A DNA stretch of 64,000 nt from Gloeomargarita lithophora Alchichica-D10 (GTDB lineage: Bacteria > Cyanobacteriota > Cyanobacteriia > Gloeomargaritales > Gloeomargaritaceae). The notes under the pieces were generated by a model. That model searched no databases, was not told where the DNA came from, and saw only the letters and a list, made by a program, of their open reading frames with translations. The position numbers and the translations under genes were made by a program. Where the stretch lies: the NCBI RefSeq assembly GCF_001870225.1, contig NZ_CP017675.1, positions 895,660 through 959,659 on the forward strand. Direction: 5' to 3'. Shown in pieces: positions 45,221 through 56,640 of the stretch (position 1 is its first letter; each line of letters starts with the position of its first letter).

Positions 45221-46173
45221 TAATCCTTAAGCGCATTCGCTCCAGACACCACCTCCAGAATTTGCTGGGTAATGGCCGCTTGGCGGGCTTTGTTGTAAGA
45301 CAAGGTAAGCGTCTTAATCAGGGCTTTGGCGTTGTCACTGGCGTTGTTCATGGCCGTCATCCGGGAAGCCAATTCGCTGGAAGCCGCCTCCTGCAATGCC
45401 CGCAAAACTTGGTTATTCAAATACAGGGGCAAAAGGGCACTGAAAATCTGCACCGGGTCTTGCTCAAATACCATCTCCTGGGGGAATAGCTCGCCGGGAG
45501 TTGGGGTGCGGGGGGTGCGTTCCACCTCCAGGCGGCCTTCCCGGGTCGTGAGCCGGAAAATCTCATCATCCTGGGGTTCCAAGCCCTGCACGGACATGGG
45601 TAAAATCGTCTGCACCACGGGACGGGAGCTAATCAGGGACACAAAGCGGGTGTAGATCAATTCCACCCGATCCACATCCTCGGAGAGAAACAGGCTCAGC
45701 AGTTCCTGGCTAATCCGGCGGGCTTCCTCGGCGGTGGGAATCTGCTCCAACCCCGTAAACGAACGGTCAATCGGGTGTTGCCGCCGGGTGAAATACTGGG
45801 TGGCCTTGCGCCCCACCGGAATCAAAACGTACTCCAAACCCAGTTGTTTCAGTTCTGTGATCCGGTTATCCGCCCGCCGGATGACCGTGGCATTGTAGGC
45901 ACCGCACAACCCCCGATCCCCGGACAGGATCAACAGGGCTACCCGTTGCACCGGGCGTTGTTGCAACAAGGGTACATCCAGGTTTTCCAACTGCAACCGG
46001 GATTGCAAACCGTACAACACCTGGGCAAGCCGGTCGGCAAAAGGCCGGGTGGCCAACACCTGCTCCTGCGCCCGCCGCACCTTGGCCGCCGCCACCAACC
46101 GCATGGCCTCGGTGATTTTGCGGGTATTTTTCACGGATTTAATCCGATCCCGGATCGTTTTTAAGTTGGGCAT
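45220..46173 (-). CDS. atpG: ATP synthase F1 gamma subunit
   Basis: 317 residues (called atpC in cyanobacteria). N-terminal helix [36 protein letters not shown] and C-terminal [41 protein letters not shown] form the rotating shaft; [12 protein letters not shown] lies in the globular part. An insertion relative to E. coli around residues 190-235 is the photosynthetic gamma insert; it lacks the regulatory cysteine pair of plants, as usual in cyanobacteria. Last gene of the atp cluster here; beta/epsilon lie elsewhere, as is usual in cyanobacteria. Confidence 0.96.
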   Translation of the reverse strand: MPNLKTIRDRIKSVKNTRKITEAMRLVAAAKVRRAQEQVLATRPFADRLAQVLYGLQSRLQLENLDVPLLQQRPVQRVALLILSGDRGLCGAYNATVIRRADNRITELKQLGLEYVLIPVGRKATQYFTRRQHPIDRSFTGLEQIPTAEEARRISQELLSLFLSEDVDRVELIYTRFVSLISSRPVVQTILPMSVQGLEPQDDEIFRLTTREGRLEVERTPRTPTPGELFPQEMVFEQDPVQIFSALLPLYLNNQVLRALQEAASSELASRMTAMNNASDNAKALIKTLTLSYNKARQAAITQQILEVVSGANALKD

Positions 46174-46182
46174 GGCTTCCCC

Positions 46183-47721
<1,539 letters not shown>

Positions 47722-48276
47722 CTAAACAACACTTTGACTCAATCGTAAAGCCAGCCTTTGCAACTGACTCCGCAAACTGGTATCCAAAAACTGGGAACCC
47801 AGTTGTACCGTGAAGCCCCCCAGCAGGGACGCATCTACGGCGGTTTCCAATTCGACTTGACGGGCACCACTCAGGTGGGTCAGCCGCTCGGTCAACTGTT
47901 GTGCCTGTTCCGGGGTCAAGGCCACCGCCGAGCGCACCCGCGCCAACTGGGTACCCCGCAGTTGCCGTGCCATGTCTTGAAAACTGGTGATAATTCGCTC
48001 CAGCAGGACAATTCGCCCCCGATCCACCAACAGCAGGAGAAAATTCAATACCAGCGGTTGTACCTGCCCGGCCAGCACCTGGCGCAGGACATTTTTTTTC
48101 TGCTCCAAGCTAATGGTGGGCTGTTGCAACACCTGCGCCAACTCCGGGGCACTGTGCAAAAGTTGCTTGATCTGCGCCAATTCCTGCTCAATCGTTGCCA
48201 ACTGGTTTTGTCCCTGCGCCAAGTCCAACAGCGCCTCGGCGTAGGGTTCCGCCAAACGAGCTATCTGCGCCGTCAT
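47722..48276 (-). CDS. atpH: ATP synthase F1 delta subunit
   Basis: 184 residues (atpD in cyanobacterial naming). N-terminal helical bundle RLAEPYAEALLDLAQGQNQL and C-terminal signature VRSAVALTPEQAQQLTERL, then DASLLGGFTVQLGSQFLDTSLRSQLQRL that links F1 to the b/b' stalk. Overlaps the end of atpF by four bases. Confidence 0.94.
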   Translation of the reverse strand: MTAQIARLAEPYAEALLDLAQGQNQLATIEQELAQIKQLLHSAPELAQVLQQPTISLEQKKNVLRQVLAGQVQPLVLNFLLLLVDRGRIVLLERIITSFQDMARQLRGTQLARVRSAVALTPEQAQQLTERLTHLSGARQVELETAVDASLLGGFTVQLGSQFLDTSLRSQLQRLALRLSQSVV

Positions 48277-48800
48277 ACCCCACCCCCTAACCGGGCAATC
48301 CCCTGGTCAATCAACCGGCTTTGTACCTCCGGGGTCAACCGCTGTTGCAGTTGGGCGGTCACCTGCGCCAGGGTCAATGCCGTAATTCGTTGGCGAATCC
48401 CCTCCACCGTCCGTTCCTGCTCTAGTTCAATACTCTGCTGAGCTTGCAGACCAATCCGCTCCACCTCCTGGGCGGCCAGGGCTAAAATGGCCGAGCGCAT
48501 TTGTGCCGCCTTGGCGACCCCCTCCTGCTGTAACTGCGCCGCTGTCGCCTGGGCTTGCGCCAGATTTTTCTGCGCTGTGGTCAAGGCTCCCGCCGCTTCT
48601 TTCTGGGCTGTTTCCGCCCGCCCAATGGTCTGGGCAATGGTTTGCCGCCGTTCCCCCAGCAGGTTACCCAAAAACCCCCGCCCATAGTAAATCAACAGCC
48701 CCAACACCAAAAAGATATTCAGGGCATTGGTACCCAAAAGGTCGGGATTGAACCGCACCCCGCCCCCCTCTTCCACCATCGCCAGCAGTAGGGAATCCAT
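48273..48800 (-). CDS. atpF: ATP synthase F0 subunit b
   Basis: 175 residues: short N-terminus, one membrane helix (LNIFLVLGLLIYYGRGFLGNLL) and a long Ala/Gln-rich coiled coil. It pairs with b' as the heterodimeric peripheral stalk typical of photosynthetic organisms. Four bases overlap with delta, three bases gap from b'. Confidence 0.94.
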   Translation of the reverse strand: MDSLLLAMVEEGGGVRFNPDLLGTNALNIFLVLGLLIYYGRGFLGNLLGERRQTIAQTIGRAETAQKEAAGALTTAQKNLAQAQATAAQLQQEGVAKAAQMRSAILALAAQEVERIGLQAQQSIELEQERTVEGIRQRITALTLAQVTAQLQQRLTPEVQSRLIDQGIARLGGGV

Positions 48801-48803
48801 AGG

Positions 48804-49262
48804 TTAAACCAGTAACTTTGCCAAAATCGCTTCCCCCAAGCTCTGCACCTGGGGTTCCAATTGCGCCAAGGCTTGCGCCTGTTGCGCCAACAAATCTGTT
48901 TGCGCCTGACTCAACTGGGTTTGCGCCGCCTGTTGCGCCACCCGGATTTGCGCCTGAGCCGACTGTTTGGCCTGCTCCTGCGCCGTATTCAAAGTTTTCT
49001 GGGCCTCTCGCCGTGCCAGAGCCAGTTCCTGATCATACTGGCGGGTCAATTCCCCCGCCTTGGTTTGCAGTTCCTTCGCCTGGGCTTGATTCGAGCGGAC
49101 GTACTCCTCCCGTTCATCCACCACCCGCAGCAGGGGCTTGTAGAAAACAGCATTCAAAATCGCCACAAACACCAAAAACTGAATTGCCATCAAGGGTAAG
49201 GTGGCATCCAGGTCGAACAACCCCCCCGCCTCCGCCAATAGCATACCTGTCCACACCATCAT
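48804..49262 (-). CDS. atpG': ATP synthase F0 subunit b'
   Basis: About 152 residues from the ATG at 49262 ([29 protein letters not shown]); an in-frame start five codons upstream is less likely. The membrane helix [32 protein letters not shown] is the b' signature, followed by a coiled coil. Named atpG in cyanobacteria. Confidence 0.93.
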   Translation of the reverse strand: MMVWTGMLLAEAGGLFDLDATLPLMAIQFLVFVAILNAVFYKPLLRVVDEREEYVRSNQAQAKELQTKAGELTRQYDQELALARREAQKTLNTAQEQAKQSAQAQIRVAQQAAQTQLSQAQTDLLAQQAQALAQLEPQVQSLGEAILAKLLV

Positions 49263-49325
49263 TATCCGCCCTCCCAAAGTTCAGGCCCGATGGACACCCC
49301 ACCAGGCCCACGCAGTCTTTACTTT

Positions 49326-49625
<300 letters not shown>

Positions 49626-49663
49626 TCAACATACCAGGTTTTGTTCCCAGTACCACACAAATC

Positions 49664-50443
49664 TTAGGCCATTTCGGTGCCGTGTTCTTCCTCGTGTCCC
49701 GCTTCGTGTTCATGGTCTTCTAGGGCTTCAGCAATATAGGTGGAAGCCAGGGTAGCAAAAATCAACGCCTGAATCCCACTCAAAAATAACCCCAGCACCA
49801 TCAACGGCAAGGGCAACAACACCGGCACCAACAGCACCAACACCCCCACCACCAACTCGTCCGCCAGGATATTCCCGAACAACCGAAAGCTCAGGGACAA
49901 GGGCTTGGTAAAGTCCTCAATAATTTTGAAGGGCAACATAATCGGGGACGGGTATAAATATCCCTTGAAATACCCCAGCAGACCCTTACGGCTAAACCCC
50001 GCATAGAAATAAGCCAAGGAGGTCAACAACGCCAACGCCGCCGTGGTATTGATGTCGTTGGTACTGGCCGCCAATTCCCCCGCCGGGAGTTCGATCAACT
50101 TCCAGGGCACCAAAATCCCCGTCCAGTTGCAGGTGAAAATAAACAGGAATAAAGTACCCACAAACGGCAACCACGCCCGGTATTCCTTTTCCCCCAACTG
50201 ATCTCTGGTCAACGTACGAACAAAATCCAGCACATATTCCATGAAATTTTGCCACCCCTGGGGTACCCGTTGGGCATTCCGAGTCCCCAACAGCGATGCC
50301 CCGATCAACAACCCCATCACCACCCAGGAGGTAATAAACACCTGGCCGTGAATTTTGAGATTCCCCACTTCCCAGTACAAATGCTCCCCCACCTCCAAAC
50401 TAGCCAGAGGCGAGAATAGTAACCCGTTCAGCATATCCAGCAT
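49664..50443 (-). CDS. atpB: ATP synthase F0 subunit a
   Basis: About 259 residues from ATG 50443 ([27 protein letters not shown]), the family's usual start; the frame is open up to 50512. The proton half-channel region [22 protein letters not shown] contains the essential arginine. Named atpI in cyanobacteria. It ends with an acidic His-rich tail. The small atp1 gene that often precedes it is not recognised; instead a DUF1345-like gene lies upstream. Confidence 0.96.
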   Translation of the reverse strand: MLDMLNGLLFSPLASLEVGEHLYWEVGNLKIHGQVFITSWVVMGLLIGASLLGTRNAQRVPQGWQNFMEYVLDFVRTLTRDQLGEKEYRAWLPFVGTLFLFIFTCNWTGILVPWKLIELPAGELAASTNDINTTAALALLTSLAYFYAGFSRKGLLGYFKGYLYPSPIMLPFKIIEDFTKPLSLSFRLFGNILADELVVGVLVLLVPVLLPLPLMVLGLFLSGIQALIFATLASTYIAEALEDHEHEAGHEEEHGTEMA

Positions 50444-50515
50444 AATTGTGCCTGCAACCATCACCAGCCCCAGTCTAAGACCAGGACGGGTTCCGGCGCA
50501 ATTGTCCCCCACCGA

Positions 50516-51211
50516 TTAATTACCAAAAATATTACTGATATAATTCACTACCAAACCCAGAATGATTAAATTATACATAAACGAAAACATGCCATGAAAC
50601 AGAGCCAGTATCCGCAGATCTTTCCGGGAAATATTCACATCGGCGGTGGCAAACGTCATGGCAATCACAAACGACTCGTAGAGAAAATCCCAGTAGTGCG
50701 GCCAATCATCCTCGGTAAAAAGTAATCCCCGGTCAAACTCAGGGGTGGTTTCCCCCGCTGTATTTTTACCCTGGGAGGAATAGTACAATCTCGCATAATG
50801 CAAACCAAAAAAGATATTCACCAATACCCAGGAAGAGAAAAGGGCAAGAATAGATAAAAAAATGTGCAAGCCAGACTCAAATCTCGTCCAATCCTTAGGG
50901 GTATCCGCCAAACTAATCAGAGACATAATACTTGCCCAGGATAGGGCAATTACCGAAGCGAGCATGAACCAATTACTCGGTTCCTGATTGCGGATAAAAC
51001 GATAGGTATCTTGCACCGAAGCCAAACTAATGCGAGTAAAAAAAGCCACCTGATAAAATAAAACGGCCAAATTATAGGTAATCAAATAAATAAAATTTCC
51101 GTGCAACTTAGTCAATAAGGATAACAACGCCCAGACTATTAAAGCGATCATTAGGGAAAATATCGCCCGCCATTTGGGGTGGGTCAAAGCCAAAATGGTT
51201 TTGCGGTTCAT
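50516..51211 (-). CDS. DUF1345-like membrane protein
   Basis: About 231 residues from ATG 51211 (MNRKTILALTHPKWRAIF); an in-frame extension to 51304 overlaps trpE and is unlikely. Six hydrophobic segments; HYARLYYSSQGKN and DFLYESFVIAMTFATADVNISRKDLRILALFHGMFSFMYN match the DUF1345 family, whose last part resembles a K+-channel-like pore segment without the selectivity filter. It lies directly upstream of the atp operon on the same strand. Confidence 0.8.
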   Translation of the reverse strand: MNRKTILALTHPKWRAIFSLMIALIVWALLSLLTKLHGNFIYLITYNLAVLFYQVAFFTRISLASVQDTYRFIRNQEPSNWFMLASVIALSWASIMSLISLADTPKDWTRFESGLHIFLSILALFSSWVLVNIFFGLHYARLYYSSQGKNTAGETTPEFDRGLLFTEDDWPHYWDFLYESFVIAMTFATADVNISRKDLRILALFHGMFSFMYNLIILGLVVNYISNIFGN

Positions 51212-51281
51212 GTTAAATGGGTAATATAGAGGTAAAATTGCCGGTCTTGACCCCAAGCCTATCACAGGGGAATCACCCCGC

Positions 51282-52772
51282 CTACCCCTCCCCCAAGGCG
51301 GCAATCGCCGTCAGCAACCCCCTAGCCTTATTCCAGGTTTCCTGGTACTCCCGCTGGGGGTCAGAATCCGCCACCACCCCCGCCCCCGCCCGCACCCGCA
51401 CCCGCCCCTGGGACAGCACCATTGTCCGCAGGGTGATGGCCGTGTTCAACTGCCCCTCAAAATCGTAGTACCCATAACAGCCCGCATAGGGTCCCCGGTG
51501 CCGCTGTTCCAGTTCATAAATCAACTGCATGGCCCGAATTTTTGGGGCACCGCTCACAGTCCCCGCCGGAAAACAGGCTTGCAGGGCAGACCAGGCGTTA
51601 AATTGCCCAGCCAAAGTGCCGGTTACATTACTAACAATGTGCATCACATGGGAGTACTTTTCGATCACCATCATCTGATCCACCTGCACCGTCCCCCGCT
51701 GGGCGACCCGCCCCAAGTCATTGCGCGCCAGATCGACTAACATGATGTGCTCCGCCACTTCCTTGGGGTCACTGAGCAATTCCTGCGCCAACTGGTCATC
51801 CTGGGCAGGCGAATTTCCCCGGGGTCGGGTTCCGGCAATCGGTCGTAAGGTCGCCAAACGCCCCTCGGTTTTCACCATCACCTCCGGGCTAGAGCCGATC
51901 AACTGCCAATCGCCAAATTGGAAAAAGGCCATGTAGGGCGAAGGATTCACCAGGCGTAGGGAACGGTAAAGCAAAAAGGGGTCACCTTGGTACGATGTAC
52001 TGAGTTCCTGGGACAACACCACCTGAAAAATATCCCCCCGCCGGATGTATTCTTTTGCTTGTTCTACCCCGCTTTGAAACTCCTGCGCCGTGGTATCACT
52101 GGCGATGTCCAAAGACCGCCCCCCCGCCTGCCAAACCATGTGGGTAGATTCTGGGGCTAAAGGCTGTTGCAATTTAGCGAGCAACTGCTGGACTTTGTCC
52201 TGGGCATATTCATAGGCCCTGCGCACATCGCCGTTCTGCACATTCCCGTAGGCCACCGCCCAAATTTGCCGCCGCACCTGGTCAAACACCAACAGGTGAT
52301 CCATCTGCAACCAGCACCCATCAGGCAAATCCCCCCGCCCCACCACCGGCACCGTCGGTTCGATCCAGCGGATTAATTCATACCCCCAAAACCCAAACAA
52401 TCCCCCCAATCCGGGCGGCAGTTCCGGCACCGTCACCGGCTGGTAGGGGGCTAAACATTTTTGGATCACCTGAAACGGTTGCCCCGACCAGTGTTGCTCC
52501 CGCCCATCCCGAAACACCTGCTGGCAGTCCTCCCCCCAGGCCGTCAGCACCCACAAGGGGTCACACCCCAGCACACTGTAGCGACCAATCCGCTCGCCCC
52601 CCTCCACCGATTCCAGTAGAAAACTATAGGGCTGACCCCGACAGACCCGATACCAGGCCGACACCGGCGTATCCAAATCCGCAGGCCATTGTTGATACAC
52701 CGGGATAAAATTTCCCTGCTCACTCAGTCGTTGAAACTGCTCCCAATTTTTATTGGTTTTATTTTCATTCAT
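51282..52772 (-). CDS. trpE: Anthranilate synthase component I
   Basis: 496 residues. Converts chorismate to anthranilate with the glutaminase TrpG (not adjacent). LESVEGGERIGRYSVLG near the N-terminus contains the tryptophan-feedback LLES element; catalytic-domain motifs are RGDIFQVVLSQ, PIAGTRPRG, LVDLARNDLGRVAQ, and FPAGTVSGAPKIRAMQLI. The start overlaps the upstream FHA-PrsW gene stop by four bases (ATGA). Confidence 0.95.
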   Translation of the reverse strand: MNENKTNKNWEQFQRLSEQGNFIPVYQQWPADLDTPVSAWYRVCRGQPYSFLLESVEGGERIGRYSVLGCDPLWVLTAWGEDCQQVFRDGREQHWSGQPFQVIQKCLAPYQPVTVPELPPGLGGLFGFWGYELIRWIEPTVPVVGRGDLPDGCWLQMDHLLVFDQVRRQIWAVAYGNVQNGDVRRAYEYAQDKVQQLLAKLQQPLAPESTHMVWQAGGRSLDIASDTTAQEFQSGVEQAKEYIRRGDIFQVVLSQELSTSYQGDPFLLYRSLRLVNPSPYMAFFQFGDWQLIGSSPEVMVKTEGRLATLRPIAGTRPRGNSPAQDDQLAQELLSDPKEVAEHIMLVDLARNDLGRVAQRGTVQVDQMMVIEKYSHVMHIVSNVTGTLAGQFNAWSALQACFPAGTVSGAPKIRAMQLIYELEQRHRGPYAGCYGYYDFEGQLNTAITLRTMVLSQGRVRVRAGAGVVADSDPQREYQETWNKARGLLTAIAALGEG

Positions 52773-54016
52773 GACCGGGTTTTACCGACAATGCCGGTGG
52801 CGAAATTCTCATCCCGATTGGGGGAAAGTTGGCGGGCTTTCAAGATCGCCGCCGACAGCATCACATAGGCCAAAATCCCCACCACCGCCGCCGCCCAAGT
52901 GCCAATCGTATCCGAGGCATTCCAGAGGGCATGGACGACCGAGGAAGCAAAAAAAGCCGTCGGGATCACCAGCCACGCATACTTGGGTTTCAACGCCGCC
53001 AAGCCAATCCCATAGCCAAAGTACCCGCTGTAGGCCATGTGTCCCGCCACCGAACCCAAAATCCGGGGAATTAGCAACTGCAAACCCACCAATTCCCCCG
53101 CCAGGGTGCCCGCCTCCTGCGCCACCTCTTCCACGATCCCCGGCACGTATTCCCCCATCGTCTCCAGCCAGGTAAACCCCAACGCCGAAGCCGCCCCATA
53201 GATAATCCCATCCAAGGGTTCCACCACGCCGATGCGGGAACGCAGACGGTGGGGCAACAGCAGACCCAACCCCCACAAGAGAAAAATCGGCAAAGCTTTC
53301 AGCAATTCTTCCAACAACCCCGCCCCAAAAAAATGAGAAATAAACTGCACCACAAAACTTTGGCTATTTTCACTCAAATTCCCCGGCAAAATCTCTCGAA
53401 AAATTAACACAAATAAATTCCACACCGGGCTGAGCAAAAGCATGACCGTCAGCAAACCCACCAACCCCATCGCCCACCAGGGCTTGGATTTACCACAGAG
53501 TTGGTAAATAAAATAAAACCCCCCAATGCCCAGCAAAAAGGCCAAACAGGCATTAAATAAAGTCGGATTACCAATTGTGGAAAATAAAATAATCACCCCC
53601 ACCACCGTCACCGCCGCCGGGACTAAATGGGCTTTGTGCGCCAGGGCTTGGCCACTGCCAAAGACGGGGATCAACTGACTCAAACTCAAATCCGCCGCCG
53701 GAGCCACACTTCCCACCGTCACCACCGTAATTTCCGTCCGCCCCAAGCGCACCACACTACCGCTTTTCAAAGGCACCGGCACACTGCCCAACCGTTGCCC
53801 ATCCACCCAGGGCGGGTTGGATTCCCGCAGACAACGTAAATACGCTCCCTGGGCATCGGCGGCAATTTCCGCTTGTAATCCCGAAACCGTCGGGTCATTA
53901 AATACCACATCACACAGGTTGGGGTCGCGCCCCAAGCGAATCACCTGGGACGGATTCACGACATCCACCTGGCGCCGGTGGGTACGGTTGTCTTCCTGCC
54001 ATTCCAGGATAATCAT
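52769..54016 (-). CDS. FHA-domain / PrsW-family intramembrane protease fusion
   Basis: About 415 residues from MIILEWQEDN. Residues 20-100 form an FHA domain (VIRLGRDPNLCDVVFNDPTVSGLQAEI, VVRLGRTEITV), which binds phosphothreonine. The remainder has eight hydrophobic helices with PrsW protease landmarks: FGAGLLEELLKALPIFLL (E-E-x-x-K), EPLDGIIYGAASALGFTWLE, the GHMAYSGYFGYGIGLA helix and VVHALWN histidine. PrsW enzymes cleave membrane-bound anti-sigma factors. The fusion suggests phospho-dependent recruitment of the protease. Translationally coupled to trpE. Confidence 0.85.
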   Translation of the reverse strand: MIILEWQEDNRTHRRQVDVVNPSQVIRLGRDPNLCDVVFNDPTVSGLQAEIAADAQGAYLRCLRESNPPWVDGQRLGSVPVPLKSGSVVRLGRTEITVVTVGSVAPAADLSLSQLIPVFGSGQALAHKAHLVPAAVTVVGVIILFSTIGNPTLFNACLAFLLGIGGFYFIYQLCGKSKPWWAMGLVGLLTVMLLLSPVWNLFVLIFREILPGNLSENSQSFVVQFISHFFGAGLLEELLKALPIFLLWGLGLLLPHRLRSRIGVVEPLDGIIYGAASALGFTWLETMGEYVPGIVEEVAQEAGTLAGELVGLQLLIPRILGSVAGHMAYSGYFGYGIGLAALKPKYAWLVIPTAFFASSVVHALWNASDTIGTWAAAVVGILAYVMLSAAILKARQLSPNRDENFATGIVGKTRS

Positions 54017-54094
54017 GGCGACGCTCAAGGGCGGGTACGTTCATCAATTATCACCCGTTCTACCGTAAAACTTCCAACCCCCAGGCGCCACCTT

Positions 54095-54122
54095 TTGACT
54101 AGCCATCGGCAGAGATTATAGT
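54095..54122 (+). promoter_or_regulatory. Probable ssrA promoter
   Basis: TTGACT and TATAGT separated by 16 bases, about 20 bases before the mature tmRNA 5' end. An overlapping TATAAT at 54124-54129 is an alternative -10. RNase P would trim the leader. Confidence 0.45.
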
Positions 54123-54142
54123 TTATAATAAAGTTTACACCA

Positions 54143-54540
54143 GGGGCCGTAATGGTTTCGACGTGTTGGCGAACACGCATCCTATGATGCAGGCCGAGAG
54201 GGAGTCCACTCTCGTAAATCCAGGCTCAAAAAAACGTAACTGCGAACAACATTGTTCCTTTTGCTCGTAAAGCGGCTGTTGTGGCTGCCTAAGAGTCCCT
54301 AGTTAGTACTAGATCGACTTCGAGACGTTCTCGGTGACACCGTTAATCCCCGAACGTACCCCCCCAACGGTTGCCCTAGCGGAGTTTGTGCGGTTGTCCG
54401 TTAGTTAAGCCTTAACCGTAAGCCCCTGGCCAGTTTGGGACAAAATTGGTTCCCGGTGTTTGGATCAAGACACCTACGCCTGTGAATGAGTGGGACGTTA
54501 ATACCCAGTGCGGACAGCGGTTCGATTCCGCTCGGCTCCA
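54143..54540 (+). ncRNA. ssrA: tmRNA (10Sa RNA)
   Basis: About 398 nt. The 5' end GGGGCCGTAATGGTTTCGACG and 3' end GGTTCGATTCCGCTCGGCTCCA form the tRNA-Ala-like domain with acceptor pairing GGGGCCG/CGGCTCC. The open reading frame near 54242 encodes a tag ending AANNIVPFARKAAVVAA followed by TAA, a typical cyanobacterial degradation tag with the AA end recognised by ClpXP/FtsH. It is a one-piece tmRNA, not permuted. Partner: smpB at 19342-19791. Confidence 0.95.
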
Positions 54541-54616
54541 TTTGTCAAACATTTCCAGACGTAGCGAGAGAACCTAGAAGCTCATACTAGAGCCGGTTCT
54601 AGCCTATTTGTGTGTA

Positions 54617-54720
54617 TCTATAGCAATCCCACCCGATAGCTTGCGTGGCGGAGCCATTTAGCGCACAAATGTTCAGAAGAACCAAGTCCCGGAGGCGCGG
54701 TTTACAGCCCCCGGAGATGG
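54617..54720. repeat. Dispersed repeat copy
   Basis: Begins TATAGCAATCCCACCCGATAGC, then GCGTGGCGGAGCCATTTAGCG and AGAAGAACCAAGTCCCGGAGGCGCGG...CCCCCGGAG. The first 20 bases match the left end of the elements at 60742-60838. The 54541-54901 gap holds no supported gene; a 93-codon plus-strand ORF there is built from this repeat. Confidence 0.65.
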
Positions 54721-54901
54721 CTGACCGGCACCACCCGGAATATCCGCTTCGTATGGTGTTGATTGGCAAGATGGCGATGGGCATTCTCCCGGCTACCCCA
54801 CATGAGATTGTTTTGCTTCACCCTCCGAAAATAACCGCTAATAATTTCTCAATGGTCAGGTGCAGGGTGTTGTTAGCCTTACCTTACTCAGGATATAACT
54901 T

Positions 54902-56640
54902 TCACAATTTTACTGTTTGCACTTGATAAAACACTTTCTGTTCAAACAAACGCAACTGAACAGGCAAGCCAGACTCTTTTATTACATCATCAGGGATTGG
55001 TAATCTTTCCAGAGCGCGGGGTTCCACTTTTACAGCACCATCACCATAAGATTTTCCAATTAGAATAAGATTTGAAATTGTATCTTTATGGTTAAGAATT
55101 TTCCAAAGACGTTCCACAAATTCTTTGTCTTTGCTCTTGGGATAAACGCATAAAAAACCAGTAAGAGGAATAATTCCTGCAGTATTACGAATAAATCGTA
55201 ATTTTCTTCTTCCTAAGTAAGCAAAGATAAATGGGGGCACATTGCGAAATTCTGTTTTGTACCAGGGTTTTCGTTGTGAAATCAAAGGTCTTCGGGGTAA
55301 TCCCAGCTTTTCACCATAAAATAAATATGCTTTCAGCATTTCAGGGTATTTGTCAAAAGATTCCCCCTTCAGGGCTAACAAAAAAGTGGGGCGCCCTTTC
55401 TGACAAAGATTTTCTAAGGTTTCTTGTGTAATTTCTTCGCTAGTAACATCCCTTATACGTCCAATAGCCCGAACAAAATATTTTTCAGGGATTCCAAGCT
55501 GTTGTATTTGTTCATTTGTTAAAAAGAAAAATTCATTTGCTCCTGTGGCTACGCCCCGAATGATTTGAACAAAATCACCGAGAGTATATTTAGTGGCTTT
55601 CCCTGTCATTGGCGGACGAGATAATCCTGTTTTCAATCCCTCTGATAAGTCTCGTGTATAAGATTCAATACTACTTGATGATATATCAGAAAAACCTGAT
55701 CGCACCCATAGCTTAAACGTTTCAGTTTTTGATTCAAAGCACTTTGCCCAAATAAATTTATCCTTCGGCAAGTCTTTGCGGATGAAGAAGATAAGCGGGT
55801 TTGTATCTACATTCGGAAACGGAGATGCTTCGGGTGCAAAAGTAATCACTGCATCCAAACAAAAGCTTTTAGTAATCCATTTCCATAAATCACTTGAAAA
55901 TTTGCCCTCACAGGTATCAGCAGGCATAATAAAAGCCAATCTTCCATCTTTTTTCAGTATAGTGGGACTTTGAGAGAAACTGGCTCCTAAACGGCCTCAG
56001 ACCTAGACACAGCAATTGTTTTACCTCGATCAGCATATTTTCTTGATGCGACTGGGTTCCAGCCATTATTACCTTGCCGATGTGTTTTGCCTGTCTTGCT
56101 TGAGCTTGAGCCTGTTTTAGGGCTTAAAACTTATAAAGTCCCAATAGTTAATGCACGTATCAAAAAATAGATATGCAAACCCGCACGCCCATCTAAAACT
56201 ATTCCCGCATTTTCCATGCTCAACTGCTTGAGTTTTTTTTTCGTTTCTAGTGAAATTCGATGGTGCCGAATGTATGGAGGATTAGCAACAATTGCAGATA
56301 ATTTATCATTAATTGATTGAAATATAAAATCTCCGATTTTCACATGATTTATATCTTCCTTCAATAGTCCATATTGAATTGCTTCATTCAAAGCATTTGG
56401 ATCAATATCCATTCCTGAAAGTGAGTAGTGTAGATTTTTTTCATAGGCAATCACCTTTGCCGCCCTAAAAAATGCACCTGCACCAACTGCGGGATCAAAC
56501 AATAGACCACCTTGGTTGGCAAATACATAATCAACCATTGCTTCTGCAACCCAATCAGGTGTCCAAAATTGCCCCTTCTTCCGAAGATTCTCGCGTGCTT
56601 CACCCGACAATGGAATTTTGTAAGAGTTAACCTTTTGCAT
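54902..56640 (-). pseudogene. Adenine-specific DNA methyltransferase of a type II R-M system, split by a MITE
   Basis: The N-terminal part (56640 down to 56147) carries GQFWTPDWVAEAMVDYVF, the SAM-binding LLFDPAVGAGAFFRAA and the catalytic NPPYIRHH. The 183-bp element at 55962-56144 ends this frame. The C-terminal part resumes from 55961 with LKKDGRLAFIMPADTCEGKF, then a target-recognition-type region ending at 54902. Removing the element plus one TA copy (185 bp) joins the parts in frame as RALTILKKDGRLAF, giving 517 residues. The family is the M.TaqI/Eco57I-type N6-adenine methylase. AT-rich, hence acquired. Now almost certainly inactive. Confidence 0.9.
55962..56144. mobile_element. 183-bp MITE, copy 2
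   Basis: Ends GTGGGACTTT and AAAGTCCCAA, flanked by TA (55960-55961 and 56145-56146). Same length and nearly the same sequence as 3001-3183. It lies inside the methyltransferase gene; the original target was TATA, with one TA duplicated. Confidence 0.93.

Noticed and set aside
54645-54926. 93-codon plus-strand ORF after ssrA
   Set aside because: Composed largely of the dispersed repeat at 54617-54720 and of antisense to the methyltransferase end.
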